DNA from: G965216695 sp965216695
Lineage (GTDB): Bacteria > Pseudomonadota > Gammaproteobacteria > Pseudomonadales > Azotimanducaceae
NCBI GenBank assembly: GCA_965216695.1
Contig: OZ244212.1
Coordinates: forward strand, 682,001 to 746,000
Length of the DNA stretch: 64,000 nucleotides
Reading direction: 5' to 3'
The notes beneath the pieces were generated by a model, which had not been told where the DNA came from, searched no databases, and worked only from the letters and a program-made list of their open reading frames with translations. This document shows positions 1 to 7,097 of the stretch, piece after piece; position 1 is the stretch's first letter; each line of letters opens with the position of its first letter. Made by a program: the position numbers and the translations under genes.

Positions 1-1046
1 ACACGTAACGCGTCCGTTTCATGCCCACGGCCGGGAATAAACATTGCATCGCCGTAGCTGAAGAAACGATAGCCATCACCCACCGCATGCGCGTAAGCGC
101 TCATGGTTCGGCGATACCCGGCGAACGCACAAACCAGCATCAGCAGCGTCGACCGCGGCAGATGGAAGTTGGTGATCAGTCCGTCCACTACCCGAAAGCG
201 AAATCCCGGCTTAATGAACAAACGTGTCTCGCCACACGCCGGTACAATTCGTCCGGTAGCCTCGGTACCCGCTTCGAGGGCCGCGGCTTCGAGCGCACGC
301 ACCACCGTGGTACCCACCGCAACGACCCGACCACCACGCGTTCGGCAGGCATCAATCTCCTTCGCAAGCTCGGCATCGACCTCATATCGCTCCGGATGCA
401 GCGCGTGCGATTCGATGTCGTTACCTCGCACCGGTTGAAAGGTGCCCGCCCCCACGTGCAGCGTAAGCGCCTGTACGCGCACGCCGCACGCTCGAAGTTG
501 CGCGAGCAGCGCTTCCGTGAAGTGCAAACCCGCCGTCGGCGCCGCGACCGCACCGTCCACTGCCGCATAAACTGTCTGATACGCCGAGTCGTCTCGCGCA
601 TATGCATCGCGTTGAATATAGGGGGGCAGCGGCAGTGCGCCGTGTTCCTCCAACAGTCGAGCCACGTCACCGGGCGCCTGCAACCGGTACAAGTCACCGA
701 CCCGTTCCAGCACACGCAATCCCGCACCCGCAACCGAAACTATCCGACCGCGCTTCAACGGTTTGCTCGCGCGGACCTGACACAACATCTCGGAGCCGTC
801 GAAGCGCTCAACCAGAATCTCTACCCGCCCACCGGAATCCTTCACACCAAAGAGACGGGCACGCACAACGCGGGTGTTGTTTACAACGAGCAGATCGTCC
901 GCGGAAAGCACGTCCGGGAGGTCCCGGAACAATCTGTTTTGCAAAGACTTTCCAACCACAAGCAAGCGGCTGCAATCGCGTTCGGCGAGCGGGTTTTGGG
1001 CGATCCGCTCCGGTGGCAGGTGATAATCGAAATCGTCCAGATGCAT
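1..1046 (-). CDS. queA: tRNA preQ1(34) S-adenosylmethionine ribosyltransferase-isomerase QueA, 3' end cut by window edge
   Basis: QueA transfers and isomerises the ribosyl group of SAM onto preQ1 in tRNA to give epoxyqueuosine, in the cytoplasm. Reading the minus strand from the ATG at 1046 gives the family start MHLDDFDYHLPPERIAQ, and near the window edge the family C-terminal motif RFFSYGDAMFIP. The frame stays open to base 1; 348 codons are present against about 340-350 in the family, so only a few C-terminal residues are missing. A 488-aa ORF on the opposite strand is its antisense shadow. The gene is divergent from tRNA-Leu. Confidence 0.93.
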   Translation of the reverse strand, partial: MHLDDFDYHLPPERIAQNPLAERDCSRLLVVGKSLQNRLFRDLPDVLSADDLLVVNNTRVVRARLFGVKDSGGRVEILVERFDGSEMLCQVRASKPLKRGRIVSVAGAGLRVLERVGDLYRLQAPGDVARLLEEHGALPLPPYIQRDAYARDDSAYQTVYAAVDGAVAAPTAGLHFTEALLAQLRACGVRVQALTLHVGAGTFQPVRGNDIESHALHPERYEVDAELAKEIDACRTRGGRVVAVGTTVVRALEAAALEAGTEATGRIVPACGETRLFIKPGFRFRVVDGLITNFHLPRSTLLMLVCAFAGYRRTMSAYAHAVGDGYRFFSYGDAMFIPGRGHETDALR

Positions 1047-1215
1047 TGGCTTTACCGGCCAACTCCACGTCGGGCGCGCAGTGTAATCGCGCAATCCGTC
1101 AGCTACCAGAGTCCGCGCAACGCACGGCCGTCGCTGCGCTTGTCAACGGATTGCGTGTTTCGGCAGAATGCGGGCCCCGTGCCGTCGCCGGTAGCGACGA
1201 ACGGCCACGTCCTGT

Positions 1216-1302
1216 GCCTGGGTGGCGAAATTGGTAGACGCGCCAGACTCAAACTCTGGTGGGGTAAAACCCGTGTCGGTTCGACTCCGACCCCAGGTAC
1301 CA
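1216..1302 (+). tRNA. tRNA-Leu, anticodon CAA, with encoded CCA
   Basis: Acceptor stem GCCTGGG pairs with CCCAGGT, followed by discriminator A and encoded CCA. The anticodon stem CCAGA/TCTGG closes the 7-nt loop CTCAAAC, giving anticodon CAA. The long variable arm and GGTTCGACTCC T-arm fit a class II tRNA of 87 nt. Its 3' 59 bases form the left copy of the island attachment repeat, so the element regenerates an intact tRNA on integration. A weak promoter candidate, TTGTCA (1140-1145) and CAGAAT (1164-1169), lies upstream. tRNA-Leu(CAA) is the E. coli leuX family, a known integration hotspot. Confidence 0.97.
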
Positions 1303-1303
1303 A
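1244..1303 (+). repeat. attL core: 60-bp direct repeat in tRNA-Leu 3' part
   Basis: The 60 bases from the anticodon stem to one base past the CCA are identical to 21671-21730. Identity stops immediately at both borders. This is the expected left attachment-site product of tyrosine-integrase recombination in a tRNA gene. Confidence 0.93.
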
Positions 1304-1342
1304 TGAATTCATTGGTAAAACGAGATTTCCGATTTTCGACCA

Positions 1343-1382
1343 GTCTACTTTTTCGGACTTGGTAGACGAAAAAATAGACGCT
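1343..1382 (+). other. candidate integrase arm-type site, left end
   Basis: GTCTACTTTTT, then TTGGTAGACG, then TAGACGCT within 40 bp, 40 bp inside attL. The same three blocks in the same order and orientation occur at 21507-21546 near the other end. TAGACG-containing direct and inverted elements on both arms are what a heterobivalent tyrosine integrase would bind. The integrase N-terminal specificity is not known. Confidence 0.6.
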
Positions 1383-1419
1383 ACGCGGCTCCTTTCGACC
1401 AACAGACGGGAGCACAGAC

Positions 1420-1698
1420 ATGATCCGAACCACACAACCGCGCCCCTGCGCACCACGCCACCCATTGATCGATCCCGACGATCCTGAGGGCACCCAGCTG
1501 GCCATCTGTGCCGTGCTGGCCTTGCTGAAGGATTACCGCTTCACGCAGGTCGAGCAGTTCGAGAACGCCGACGCCCGCATCAAGCCCGACTACCTCGTTG
1601 GCGAGATCCGAATCCTCGAGGGATTGGATTCCGCGGTGAGGTACTTGGCCGATCTGGCCACTGCGCAACGCTCGGCAATCCGGGAGGTAAAGCCATGA
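1420..1698 (+). CDS. hypothetical protein, first gene of island left operon
   Basis: 92 aa, no family recognised. The sequence is soluble and mildly acidic, with a predicted helical core (about residues 24-90) and no signal or membrane segment. The 3' end overlaps the next gene by 4 bp, and the third gene also overlaps, so the three form one co-translated unit. It is the first gene inside attL and reads away from the tRNA, which fits an accessory operon of the element. The antisense ORFs here have no coding character. Confidence 0.7.
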   Translation: MIRTTQPRPCAPRHPLIDPDDPEGTQLAICAVLALLKDYRFTQVEQFENADARIKPDYLVGEIRILEGLDSAVRYLADLATAQRSAIREVKP

Positions 1699-2072
1699 GC
1701 CCGCACGAACGCGAACAACTGCAGGCACGATTTCGCGAAGCCATCGACGCAGCGGCCAAGGCGGTGAAACCGGCGGAGCTTCGTGCGTGCGAATCTCGAT
1801 TGAACCACGTGGCCAACGGGCGCATCCCCGGTGAGCTGCGCGCCCAGGTCGGGGACGTCGACCACGTGGATTCTGCGCTGGCGAACGCCACGAACATGCT
1901 GAGGTTCATGCAGACCGCACTGACTCATGCCGACTGGCCGCACGAACTCGCCGGCGAGGAAAAGACCGGCGCTTTCTTCATCTTCGAGCACATCGTCGGA
2001 TTGCTCGACAGCGTGCAAGCCTACTCAGACGCCGTGTCGGGGCTTCGAATGGAGATCCACAATGGAACGTGA
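1695..2072 (+). CDS. hypothetical protein, middle gene of island left operon
   Basis: 125 aa, unrecognised. It starts MSPHEREQLQARFREAID and looks largely alpha-helical with alternating charged residues. The middle is LANATNMLRFMQTALTHADW, and the C-terminal helix is FIFEHIVGLLDSVQAYSDAV. ATG overlaps the previous stop by 4 bp (ATGA), and its own stop lies 11 bp inside the next gene. I infer translational coupling. No enzymatic motif is visible. It could be a small regulatory or anti-host protein typical of satellite edges, but nothing in the sequence proves that. Confidence 0.72.
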   Translation: MSPHEREQLQARFREAIDAAAKAVKPAELRACESRLNHVANGRIPGELRAQVGDVDHVDSALANATNMLRFMQTALTHADWPHELAGEEKTGAFFIFEHIVGLLDSVQAYSDAVSGLRMEIHNGT

Positions 2073-2295
2073 CGTCAACCCGTACTCCCGTACATCTGCC
2101 ACGAGGGCTCAGACCCCCGTGCAATCCACAGTCTCGCAGTGCCACCAGACCCTCGCGCTGCTCGAACACCAGTTCTATGACGAGCACAGCGAGGGCATAG
2201 AGTTGGGTTTCGATGAGTGCTGCGGCCTGCGCTTCACCCTCGCCGGGATACGGGATGCGCTGATCTGGGTGGTGGAGGAACTCGACAAACCCTAG
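2062..2295 (+). CDS. hypothetical protein, last gene of island left operon
   Basis: 77 aa from the ATG at 2062 (MERDVNPYSRTSATRAQ). A longer frame open from 1927 is only the overlap with the preceding gene. The C-terminal half, ELGFDECCGLRFTLAGIRDA followed by LIWVVEELDKP, is a compact helical region with a Cys pair. It overlaps the preceding gene by 11 bp. Function unknown. A weak hairpin with GCCCGC/GTGGGC arms (about 2301-2328) follows and may terminate the operon. Confidence 0.65.
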   Translation: MERDVNPYSRTSATRAQTPVQSTVSQCHQTLALLEHQFYDEHSEGIELGFDECCGLRFTLAGIRDALIWVVEELDKP

Positions 2296-2395
2296 CCTCC
2301 CGGCCCGCTCCGTGTGGGTGGGCTTTCCTCCAAAGCGGTCATGCGATTCTGGCTGCTTCTACCGCCGTTCACGGCCAAGAGGAGACAAAGCCTCA

Positions 2396-3283
2396 CTAGC
2401 AAAAACCTTCGAATCGCCGGAATAAGTTGATTGATTCCCTCGTAACGACGCTCTTGATGTCTTTCTCTGCCTCAGGCCATTCATCTTCAAAGGTTCCGTA
2501 CCAAGACCACGATGGCGCGAAATACCCGTCTTTATGCTGAGTATCGGTTAGGTATTCAAAATTTAGCTTTATCGCATTTCGAAATTGCGGCGCTAATTTG
2601 TGTTTTGGGTTATCGATCAGTGTGAGTGGGGTTAACCCATACTCTGCCCAGTCGGACGGATTCACTGCAATCGCCGATATCGCAAGTTGATAGAAGTGTT
2701 GTATGGGTTGTTCGAACTGATCAACGGGGTAGTTCTGAGATCTAACCAATCTGTCTAAAACGAGTAAGTCGTGCATTTCCAAATGATTTGCAGCCGCCAA
2801 GGTATCCATTAGTTGAGCATTTAGATTTTCTCGAACTTCGAGATCACAATGTTCGGGCCACCTGTACATATATCCCACGATTTCCGCTCTAGGATTAATC
2901 AGACACTCACTCGCATCACGGGCTTTCCACCATGGAGCGTGGGCGGCGTTTTCAACATTGTCGGGTACTATCGGCCAAGCTTCTTTTGCCTGATCAAAAG
3001 TATTCATCAAATATCTCATAGCGTTCTTGACCAGCAAGTTCGATGGCGGTTGATCGCAACGAGATAGGATTTGGAGTGCTACGGTGGTAGCTAACACAGA
3101 GGACTCTTTCAGTCGAACGTCGGGCTCAAGCGCCTGACCGAAACCTCCGTCTGAATTTGTATAAACTGCTAGCGCCCTGACTACTGGCTGGGTGATGTTA
3201 GATTTTTCACATTGAACAAGAGCAATATCGATCGATCTGCCGTGTTTCGTAAGCCATGAATTTGCGTTGTCGAGGTTAGCCAT
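2396..3283 (-). CDS. alpha/alpha-toroid (terpenoid cyclase/prenyltransferase-fold) protein, cargo gene
   Basis: 295 aa, distinctly more AT-rich than the flanking genes. The motif YTNSDGGFGQALEPDVRLKE followed by SSVLATTVALQIL matches the repeat signature of prokaryotic proteins with the six-hairpin toroid fold of terpenoid cyclases and prenyltransferases. The GG-F-G turn is typical. Later helices (residues about 80-290) continue the pattern. No DXDD cyclase acid motif is apparent, so it may be an uncharacterised hydrolase-like or binding relative rather than a terpene cyclase. There is no signal peptide. It stands alone between the left operon and a membrane protein gene, and its base composition points to recent transfer into the element. 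Confidence 0.7.
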   Translation of the reverse strand: MANLDNANSWLTKHGRSIDIALVQCEKSNITQPVVRALAVYTNSDGGFGQALEPDVRLKESSVLATTVALQILSRCDQPPSNLLVKNAMRYLMNTFDQAKEAWPIVPDNVENAAHAPWWKARDASECLINPRAEIVGYMYRWPEHCDLEVRENLNAQLMDTLAAANHLEMHDLLVLDRLVRSQNYPVDQFEQPIQHFYQLAISAIAVNPSDWAEYGLTPLTLIDNPKHKLAPQFRNAIKLNFEYLTDTQHKDGYFAPSWSWYGTFEDEWPEAEKDIKSVVTRESINLFRRFEGFC

Positions 3284-3606
3284 TCAATTACTCTGGCAAA
3301 TATTTGAGCCTCGCACCATCAAAAAGTAACTACAACAATTCACCTGGTTAATACTGACAGACCGTTGTCACCAACGTCGGCTTGGGGTCGTGTACGGCTG
3401 AAGCCCATGCGCCTAGCCTACGTCCGCTATCGCCAATACCCTACAGACACCCGCGCCGGTCTCGCTAGTCTATTGCTCACCCCGATGGGTGCCCGGCCTT
3501 AGTGCCAACAAAGAGCTAGTGGCTTACGAATCGGGGCGCGTGCCGGGCTTAGGCCCGGTGCGCTCTCTCCGTGCTTCGCAGCACTGCACCCAACGTAGGG
3601 ATCTGG
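3284..3606. other. gene-free stretch in island cargo region
   Basis: 323 bp with no ORF of coding character on either strand. I see GC-rich short inverted repeats around 3535-3590 (GTGCCGGGC, GCCCGGTGC, GTGCTTCGCAGCAC) and nothing else assignable. It may be a remnant between two independently acquired cargo genes. Confidence 0.5.
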
Positions 3607-4035
3607 CTACAGCAAGTTGTTGCCATAACCCCACAAGACTGAACCGAGAGCCGCGCTGACCGCGAGATATACGCGAGCGCGGCGGCGCGATGAATAAACA
3701 TCAAGTAGAGCCCTGTCGAATTCGGTCTCGACCTCTGAAGCAGTTTCTTCGCGACCTCGTTCTCTAGCGACGCGAGCGAAAGTCGACTGCATATCACCGA
3801 GATGTTCCTCCGCCCAGTCGTGAACCCAAGCTGCAAAGATCTCCGATACGATTACGCTCGCGACGACCACCGAACCAGATGCAGCAAAGAAACCCGGATC
3901 GACGTGCCCGAAAACTTCGAGAACTAGTGAAACGATGCACCAAACCCAGGCCAAGTGGGTAGCCTGAGAAGGATGATCTAGAAAATAGCCGACGAGGCGC
4001 CGGTCCATTTCCGACGTAACGGTTCTTCGATGCAC
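3607..4035 (-). CDS. small integral membrane protein, hypothetical
   Basis: 142 aa. Two hydrophobic helices at about residues 27-46 and 50-70 are followed by a charged segment (about 72-118, rich in E and R) that is likely cytoplasmic. A third hydrophobic helix is at about 121-138. No family recognised. The ATG is a few bp from the end of the upstream ParB-like remnant, so the two may be co-transcribed. The layout of a TM pair, charged helix and C-terminal TM resembles small effector or sensor membrane proteins of defence-like cargo, but I see no diagnostic motif. Confidence 0.65.
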   Translation of the reverse strand: MHRRTVTSEMDRRLVGYFLDHPSQATHLAWVWCIVSLVLEVFGHVDPGFFAASGSVVVASVIVSEIFAAWVHDWAEEHLGDMQSTFARVARERGREETASEVETEFDRALLDVYSSRRRARVYLAVSAALGSVLWGYGNNLL

Positions 4036-4041
4036 GACGTG

Positions 4042-4377
4042 TCACACTCCCTCTCCGCTTTGTGTGTGCGATCGTACAGACTCTCGGATCAAATCGCTGG
4101 CGTGATCCGGTGCGTCGGATTTGAGCGTGTTCAGTGTTGCGTCGTCTGACTCAGCGGCGCACTTCCTTGTCTGCGCCACCTTGTAAGCTTCGTCCAGGGA
4201 CTTGGCACCGGATAGAACCGAGTCGGAGAGTTCGCGGGCGTGGCGCAGCACCGCGCGTGATCGACTGATGTATGCCTTGTCGAAATCCCCAGTTGAGTTT
4301 TTCAACTCGGAATGCACACCTCGTTTCGGCTCTGGATGTATGCGAGCAACCGCCATCGCCCTCTGCCCCTTGGTCAT
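4042..4377 (-). pseudogene. ParB-like phage/plasmid protein, 5'-truncated remnant
   Basis: The 111 codons from the ATG at 4377 begin MTKGQRAMAVARIHPEPKRG and contain RAVLRHARELSDSVLSGAKS, the pattern of the middle and C-terminal part of ParB-like proteins of phage and plasmid elements (RHLTxxQRAM). Residues just before the ATG read CEYRH, as in full-length relatives, but the reading frame further upstream has no family sequence. The N-terminal ParB/sulfiredoxin-type domain is therefore missing. It is either a decayed gene or a short derivative expressed from this ATG. Confidence 0.6.
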
Positions 4378-4453
4378 GTGCCGGTATTCACATTTTCCCA
4401 CCAACAGAAAGACTATGCTTAGTGTCCAATACTGAGCGTAGCGGATTGAACAA

Positions 4454-4624
4454 ATGAGCGAGAAGTTCGAAGTTGACGGGAAGCATTTCGTGTACGTAGA
4501 GCATGACGGCATGGTTACAGTGTGGGAAGTGACGGGTTCGCCGAATAAAACGACACAAGTTGGCGAGTCCACAGAATATACAGCGAAACTGCTTGCCCAT
4601 GAACTGAATGGCGAGACCGCTTAG
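4454..4624 (+). CDS. small hypothetical protein, 56 aa
   Basis: ATG at 4454 to TAG at 4624, starting MSEKFEVDGKHFVYVEHDG and ending AHELNGETA. The alternating beta-strand-like pattern, acidic composition and clean start suggest a genuine small protein with a compact beta domain. It is the only plus-strand gene in this part and is divergent from the ParB-like remnant. A TATGCT sequence near 4412 could be its -10. Function unknown. Confidence 0.5.
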   Translation: MSEKFEVDGKHFVYVEHDGMVTVWEVTGSPNKTTQVGESTEYTAKLLAHELNGETA

Positions 4625-4687
4625 CGAACCGCCCAGCGCCAGCTCGATCTGACCGTCGCGAAACCGGCTCCTAGCTAGTAGGCAGTT

Positions 4688-4957
4688 TTACGGCGCCAAC
4701 CGCAAGAGTGACCTGGCTTTCTCGATCTCCCCCTTGACGAACTCCAGCCGCTCTGCAGGCGTCGCGCCGCTCGGCCAGTACTTGAGATCCAAACCGAAAA
4801 TGAATCTCCTCCCGTACCCTGAGCGCTTCGTCCTCCAGACGTTCCAGTAGTGCTTAGGCGGCGCTCTATAATTTGTAGCGCCATCGTCGACTTCTTCGCC
4901 GTAGAGTTCTCTTGGTGCGCAAACGCCTTGCTCACGTGCCTGAGCCTCCAGTTGATT
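4688..4957 (-). pseudogene. remnant of an unknown element-encoded protein (no start codon)
   Basis: One minus-strand frame reads convincingly as protein for about 89 codons: QNQLEAQAREQGVCAPRELY, then GATNYRAPPKHYWNVWRTKR, then RRFIFGLDLKYWP, then AERLEFVKGEIEKARSLLRL, stop at 4688. There is no ATG or GTG between the preceding in-frame TGA and this segment, and the upstream end lies inside the 3' end of the adjacent membrane-protein gene. I read it as the C-terminal part of a gene whose 5' end was lost. The longer ATG-initiated ORF here (4675-4935, another frame) lacks coding character. Confidence 0.5.
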
Positions 4958-5297
4958 CTGTCAAGTTTGGATGCATGATTCGGGATGCAAAAAGAAAAAG
5001 CACCAGCGCAGACCCTGGGCCCATCACCCTGAGGTTGACAAGAACACCATTACCAGATGCGGACACACTCATGTATGTCAACCCAAGCAGCACTAGACAT
5101 CCAATGCACAAGTAGTGAAGGAATCGACTAAGGGTACCAGCGTCGGTAACGCCCGACATGTGCCTTAACAGCAGCAACGCGACGTACAGTACGCCCAATC
5201 CCCAGCGCAAGGCCGAATCTGAATTCCATACGGCCTCGGTCACGAAAAGAACCGATACCATCAGAAGGGCGATACCGACACGGAATTTCACGAACAC
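4932..5297 (-). CDS. four-helix membrane protein, hypothetical
   Basis: 121 aa, strongly hydrophobic, with four likely transmembrane helices at about residues 6-22, 29-45, 59-78 and 88-107 and a short hydrophilic C-terminus. The gene starts 6 bp after the end of the upstream secreted-protein gene in the same direction, so the two almost certainly share a transcript. A secreted protein plus a small membrane protein could be a partner pair (for example effector and protection, or sensor and anchor). No family recognised and no catalytic motif. Confidence 0.65.
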   Translation of the reverse strand: MFVKFRVGIALLMVSVLFVTEAVWNSDSALRWGLGVLYVALLLLRHMSGVTDAGTLSRFLHYLCIGCLVLLGLTYMSVSASGNGVLVNLRVMGPGSALVLFLFASRIMHPNLTESTGGSGT

Positions 5298-5303
5298 TCC
5301 AGC

Positions 5304-6107
5304 CTAGCAGGGATCCCGGTAAACCAAGCAAAGCTGCTCAGTAGAACTGGTATCGTAACACTCCACACGAAACGTAGAGACACAGGTTCTAACGTTCGTG
5401 ATTTGAACTCCGGAGCGAATTGCCGCAGCAACAAATCTATCTACATTCATTCCTCGCTGAAAAGTGTATTCTCCATTGAAGTCCCTTGGCAGATCGGGAA
5501 TCGTGTTGTTGTCAGTATCGCGCGACTCACCGGGAACAATCCCAAACACGACATCAGTATTCCCGTTTATGCCCGTAATCTTTACCAGCGCCGTCGAGCC
5601 GTCCGCGAACGTGATGTCCAGAACCACGTTTACTTCGATCACTTTCCCAAGGAACGCAGCAACGCTAGCTACATACGCATAGTACTTGTTCACCAAGCTC
5701 GCGTTTGACCAGATCCAGTCGGTCACGCGGTTCTGAGTTTGCGAGGAGCCCGTTAGATCGTATGCGGATGCTGCAATCGAAGAGGGGATGACAATCTCCT
5801 CCTGGCCAAAGTTCGCTTTAACGACCATCAATTCATCGAACTGTACCCGTTTAGACGCAGATGTGCTCGTTAAGACTGGAACCTTGGTCGGCGGCCCCCA
5901 TCCTCCAGCCAGTGCTTGGACCATGTATGTCTTAATCTCTTCCCGCTCAATGTCGGCAACGGTAAAGACCGTCCCTTCGCTTGAGATCGAGGCGATCGAC
6001 AATGCTTTTTGCGTCGCGCCATCGCACTCGTAATCACACAAGTAGTCGTTAGCCGATGCGGTAGCGGAAATCATCAGTATGAAAAGCGATCCAACAATCT
6101 TGGTCAT
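5304..6107 (-). CDS. secreted hypothetical protein with Sec signal peptide and Cys-rich C-terminus
   Basis: 267 aa. A signal peptide (MTKIVGSLFILMISATASA, cleavage near residue 19) is followed by a CDYECDG motif. A long soluble region has two possible domains (residues about 40-115 and 135-215). The C-terminal tail carries four cysteines (CVSTFRVECY, CLVYRDPC), probably disulfide-bonded outside the cytoplasm. A strong GGAGGT Shine-Dalgarno lies a few bases before the ATG. Composition is AT-rich relative to the chromosome. It is transcribed with the downstream membrane protein. Family not recognised. Confidence 0.7.
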   Translation of the reverse strand: MTKIVGSLFILMISATASANDYLCDYECDGATQKALSIASISSEGTVFTVADIEREEIKTYMVQALAGGWGPPTKVPVLTSTSASKRVQFDELMVVKANFGQEEIVIPSSIAASAYDLTGSSQTQNRVTDWIWSNASLVNKYYAYVASVAAFLGKVIEVNVVLDITFADGSTALVKITGINGNTDVVFGIVPGESRDTDNNTIPDLPRDFNGEYTFQRGMNVDRFVAAAIRSGVQITNVRTCVSTFRVECYDTSSTEQLCLVYRDPC

Positions 6108-6200
6108 GTTACCTCCTACATGAAATATCGGCTAGGAAATGCCGAGTCATCAAACTAGGTGAACATCCAGGCTACCTCAACAGAAACGTCAGATCTTTCA

Positions 6201-6231
6201 TAGTATCTCCATACTGTAATATCACGATGAT
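6201..6231 (+). promoter_or_regulatory. CCATACTG-ATATCACG motif, copy 1
   Basis: CCATACTGTAATATCACG with a partly conserved continuation GATGATG. The same 18-bp motif recurs at 6499 (direct) and, inverted, at 13079-13096. Copies lie on both flanks of the RHS operon. It could be an operator or a terminal repeat. Confidence 0.45.
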
Positions 6232-6247
6232 GCTACAAAGGGCCTAT

Positions 6248-6257
6248 GTGATATCAC
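6248..6257. promoter_or_regulatory. GTGATATCAC palindrome, copy 2
   Basis: A perfect 10-bp palindrome followed by AGTAATGTCAC, the same continuation as the copy at 6499-6525. An identical palindrome is at 13052-13061 on the other side of the RHS operon. Binding partner unknown. Confidence 0.45.
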
Positions 6258-6335
6258 AGTAATGTCACGGCCGGCGACTCCGAACTCGTCGACGATGATA
6301 AACTGGTCCACCAGACATGGAAACTGGAGTCCTCG

Positions 6336-6473
6336 ATGCCATTTGCAGATGTAAATCCGGTGGAGGCGCTAGAGCCAGGGTTGATAGGGCTGGGCTTTCT
6401 GCTTGCATTGTTGTCTTTTTGGCTCTTGTTGCGCGAACAGCGGCGCTTGCAGAAACAGCCCGCAGATCAATGA
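6336..6473 (+). CDS. 45-aa single-pass membrane protein
   Basis: The ATG at 6336 gives MPFADVNPVEALEPGLIGLG, then a Leu-rich transmembrane helix (about residues 15-32), then a basic tail (REQRRLQKQ). That is an ideal N-out/C-in single-pass topology. The frame stays protein-like upstream of the ATG (acidic, VDDDKLVHQTW) back to a TGA near 6249 but has no start there, so it may be the shortened remainder of a longer gene. It is the only plus-strand gene between the two sets of GATATCAC motifs. Confidence 0.45.
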   Translation: MPFADVNPVEALEPGLIGLGFLLALLSFWLLLREQRRLQKQPADQ

Positions 6474-6498
6474 GCGAGAAGCTCACTCCATGAAATAT

Positions 6499-6525
6499 CC
6501 ATACTGCGATATCACGGTAATGTCA
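6499..6525 (+). promoter_or_regulatory. CCATACTG-ATATCACG motif, copy 3
   Basis: CCATACTGCGATATCACG followed by GTAATGTCAT. 16 of 18 positions match copy 1 and 15 of 18 match the inverted copy at 13079-13096. Confidence 0.45.
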
Positions 6526-6671
6526 TCGAGTTCAGCGTTCGATACTAAGGTAGCTCGTAGCCACGGAAGGGATCACCGGCGCCGTCTCTACGCATCACCC
6601 CGAACTCTGCTTCTCCAAGACAGGTTCAGACGCGAAATCGAGTGTTACGTACCAGCTGAAAGAACGATGAA

Positions 6672-7097
6672 CTAATCGCAGCGCACCAGCTTTGCATTGT
6701 GCAGGTGATAGAGAGGTGCCATCCCAAGATTGGTCGGGACTTGCAATCGATTGATTCGTCCTGAGAAGGCACATATTTTCCCAGCTTTTTCGTGTCCAAT
6801 CTGCGCTAGTCTGTCTTTCTCGAGACTGCTGGAGAAAAAAAATAGTAAGTAGCTGTCATAACCAGAAGCTTCTACTTCGCCGGATCTAGTGTCGGGACAT
6901 ACGTTCGTTAAGGCTGGTGCAACATCTTGCTCGGCAAAAACAACACAACCACGCACCACGGCCGTGCGATTGATGAGATTCGGAGAGATTCGCTCTCCCA
7001 CAACGAGGTTTACTACCGATTGATCGCGCGAGCCGCATGCCGATACAGTGAAAAATAGAAGTGTGGCGATTAACACACGCAGGACGTTCTTTAGCAT
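6672..7097 (-). CDS. lipoprotein, candidate immunity partner of the RHS protein
   Basis: 141 aa. A type II signal peptide has the lipobox LFFTVSAC (lipidated Cys at about residue 21). The mature part has four further cysteines and no recognised domain. The ATG overlaps the last codons and stop of the RHS gene by 7 bp (ATGCTAA), the tightest coupling in the operon. A small gene immediately 3' of a polymorphic toxin tip is by family convention the cognate immunity gene. Its periplasm-facing location would imply that the toxin acts in, or crosses, the envelope. This role is inferred from position only. Confidence 0.65.
   Translation of the reverse strand: MLKNVLRVLIATLLFFTVSACGSRDQSVVNLVVGERISPNLINRTAVVRGCVVFAEQDVAPALTNVCPDTRSGEVEASGYDSYLLFFFSSSLEKDRLAQIGHEKAGKICAFSGRINRLQVPTNLGMAPLYHLHNAKLVRCD

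Noticed and set aside
21..1487. 488-aa plus-strand ORF and its overlapping frames
   Set aside because: It is antisense to queA and runs through the tRNA; composition is Arg/Pro/His-rich without family motifs, while the minus strand gives a clear QueA.
2301..2328. strong intrinsic terminator after the left operon
   Set aside because: Stem of six pairs with one G-T and only three T after it; kept as a weak mention only.
4675..4935. 86-aa ATG-initiated ORF
   Set aside because: Ser/Gly/Arg-rich shadow; a different frame of the same strand reads as protein and was listed as a remnant.
6490..6675. 61-aa plus-strand ORF starting at the GATATCAC motif copy 3
   Set aside because: Its beginning is the repeat motif itself and the remainder is Arg-rich without coding character.
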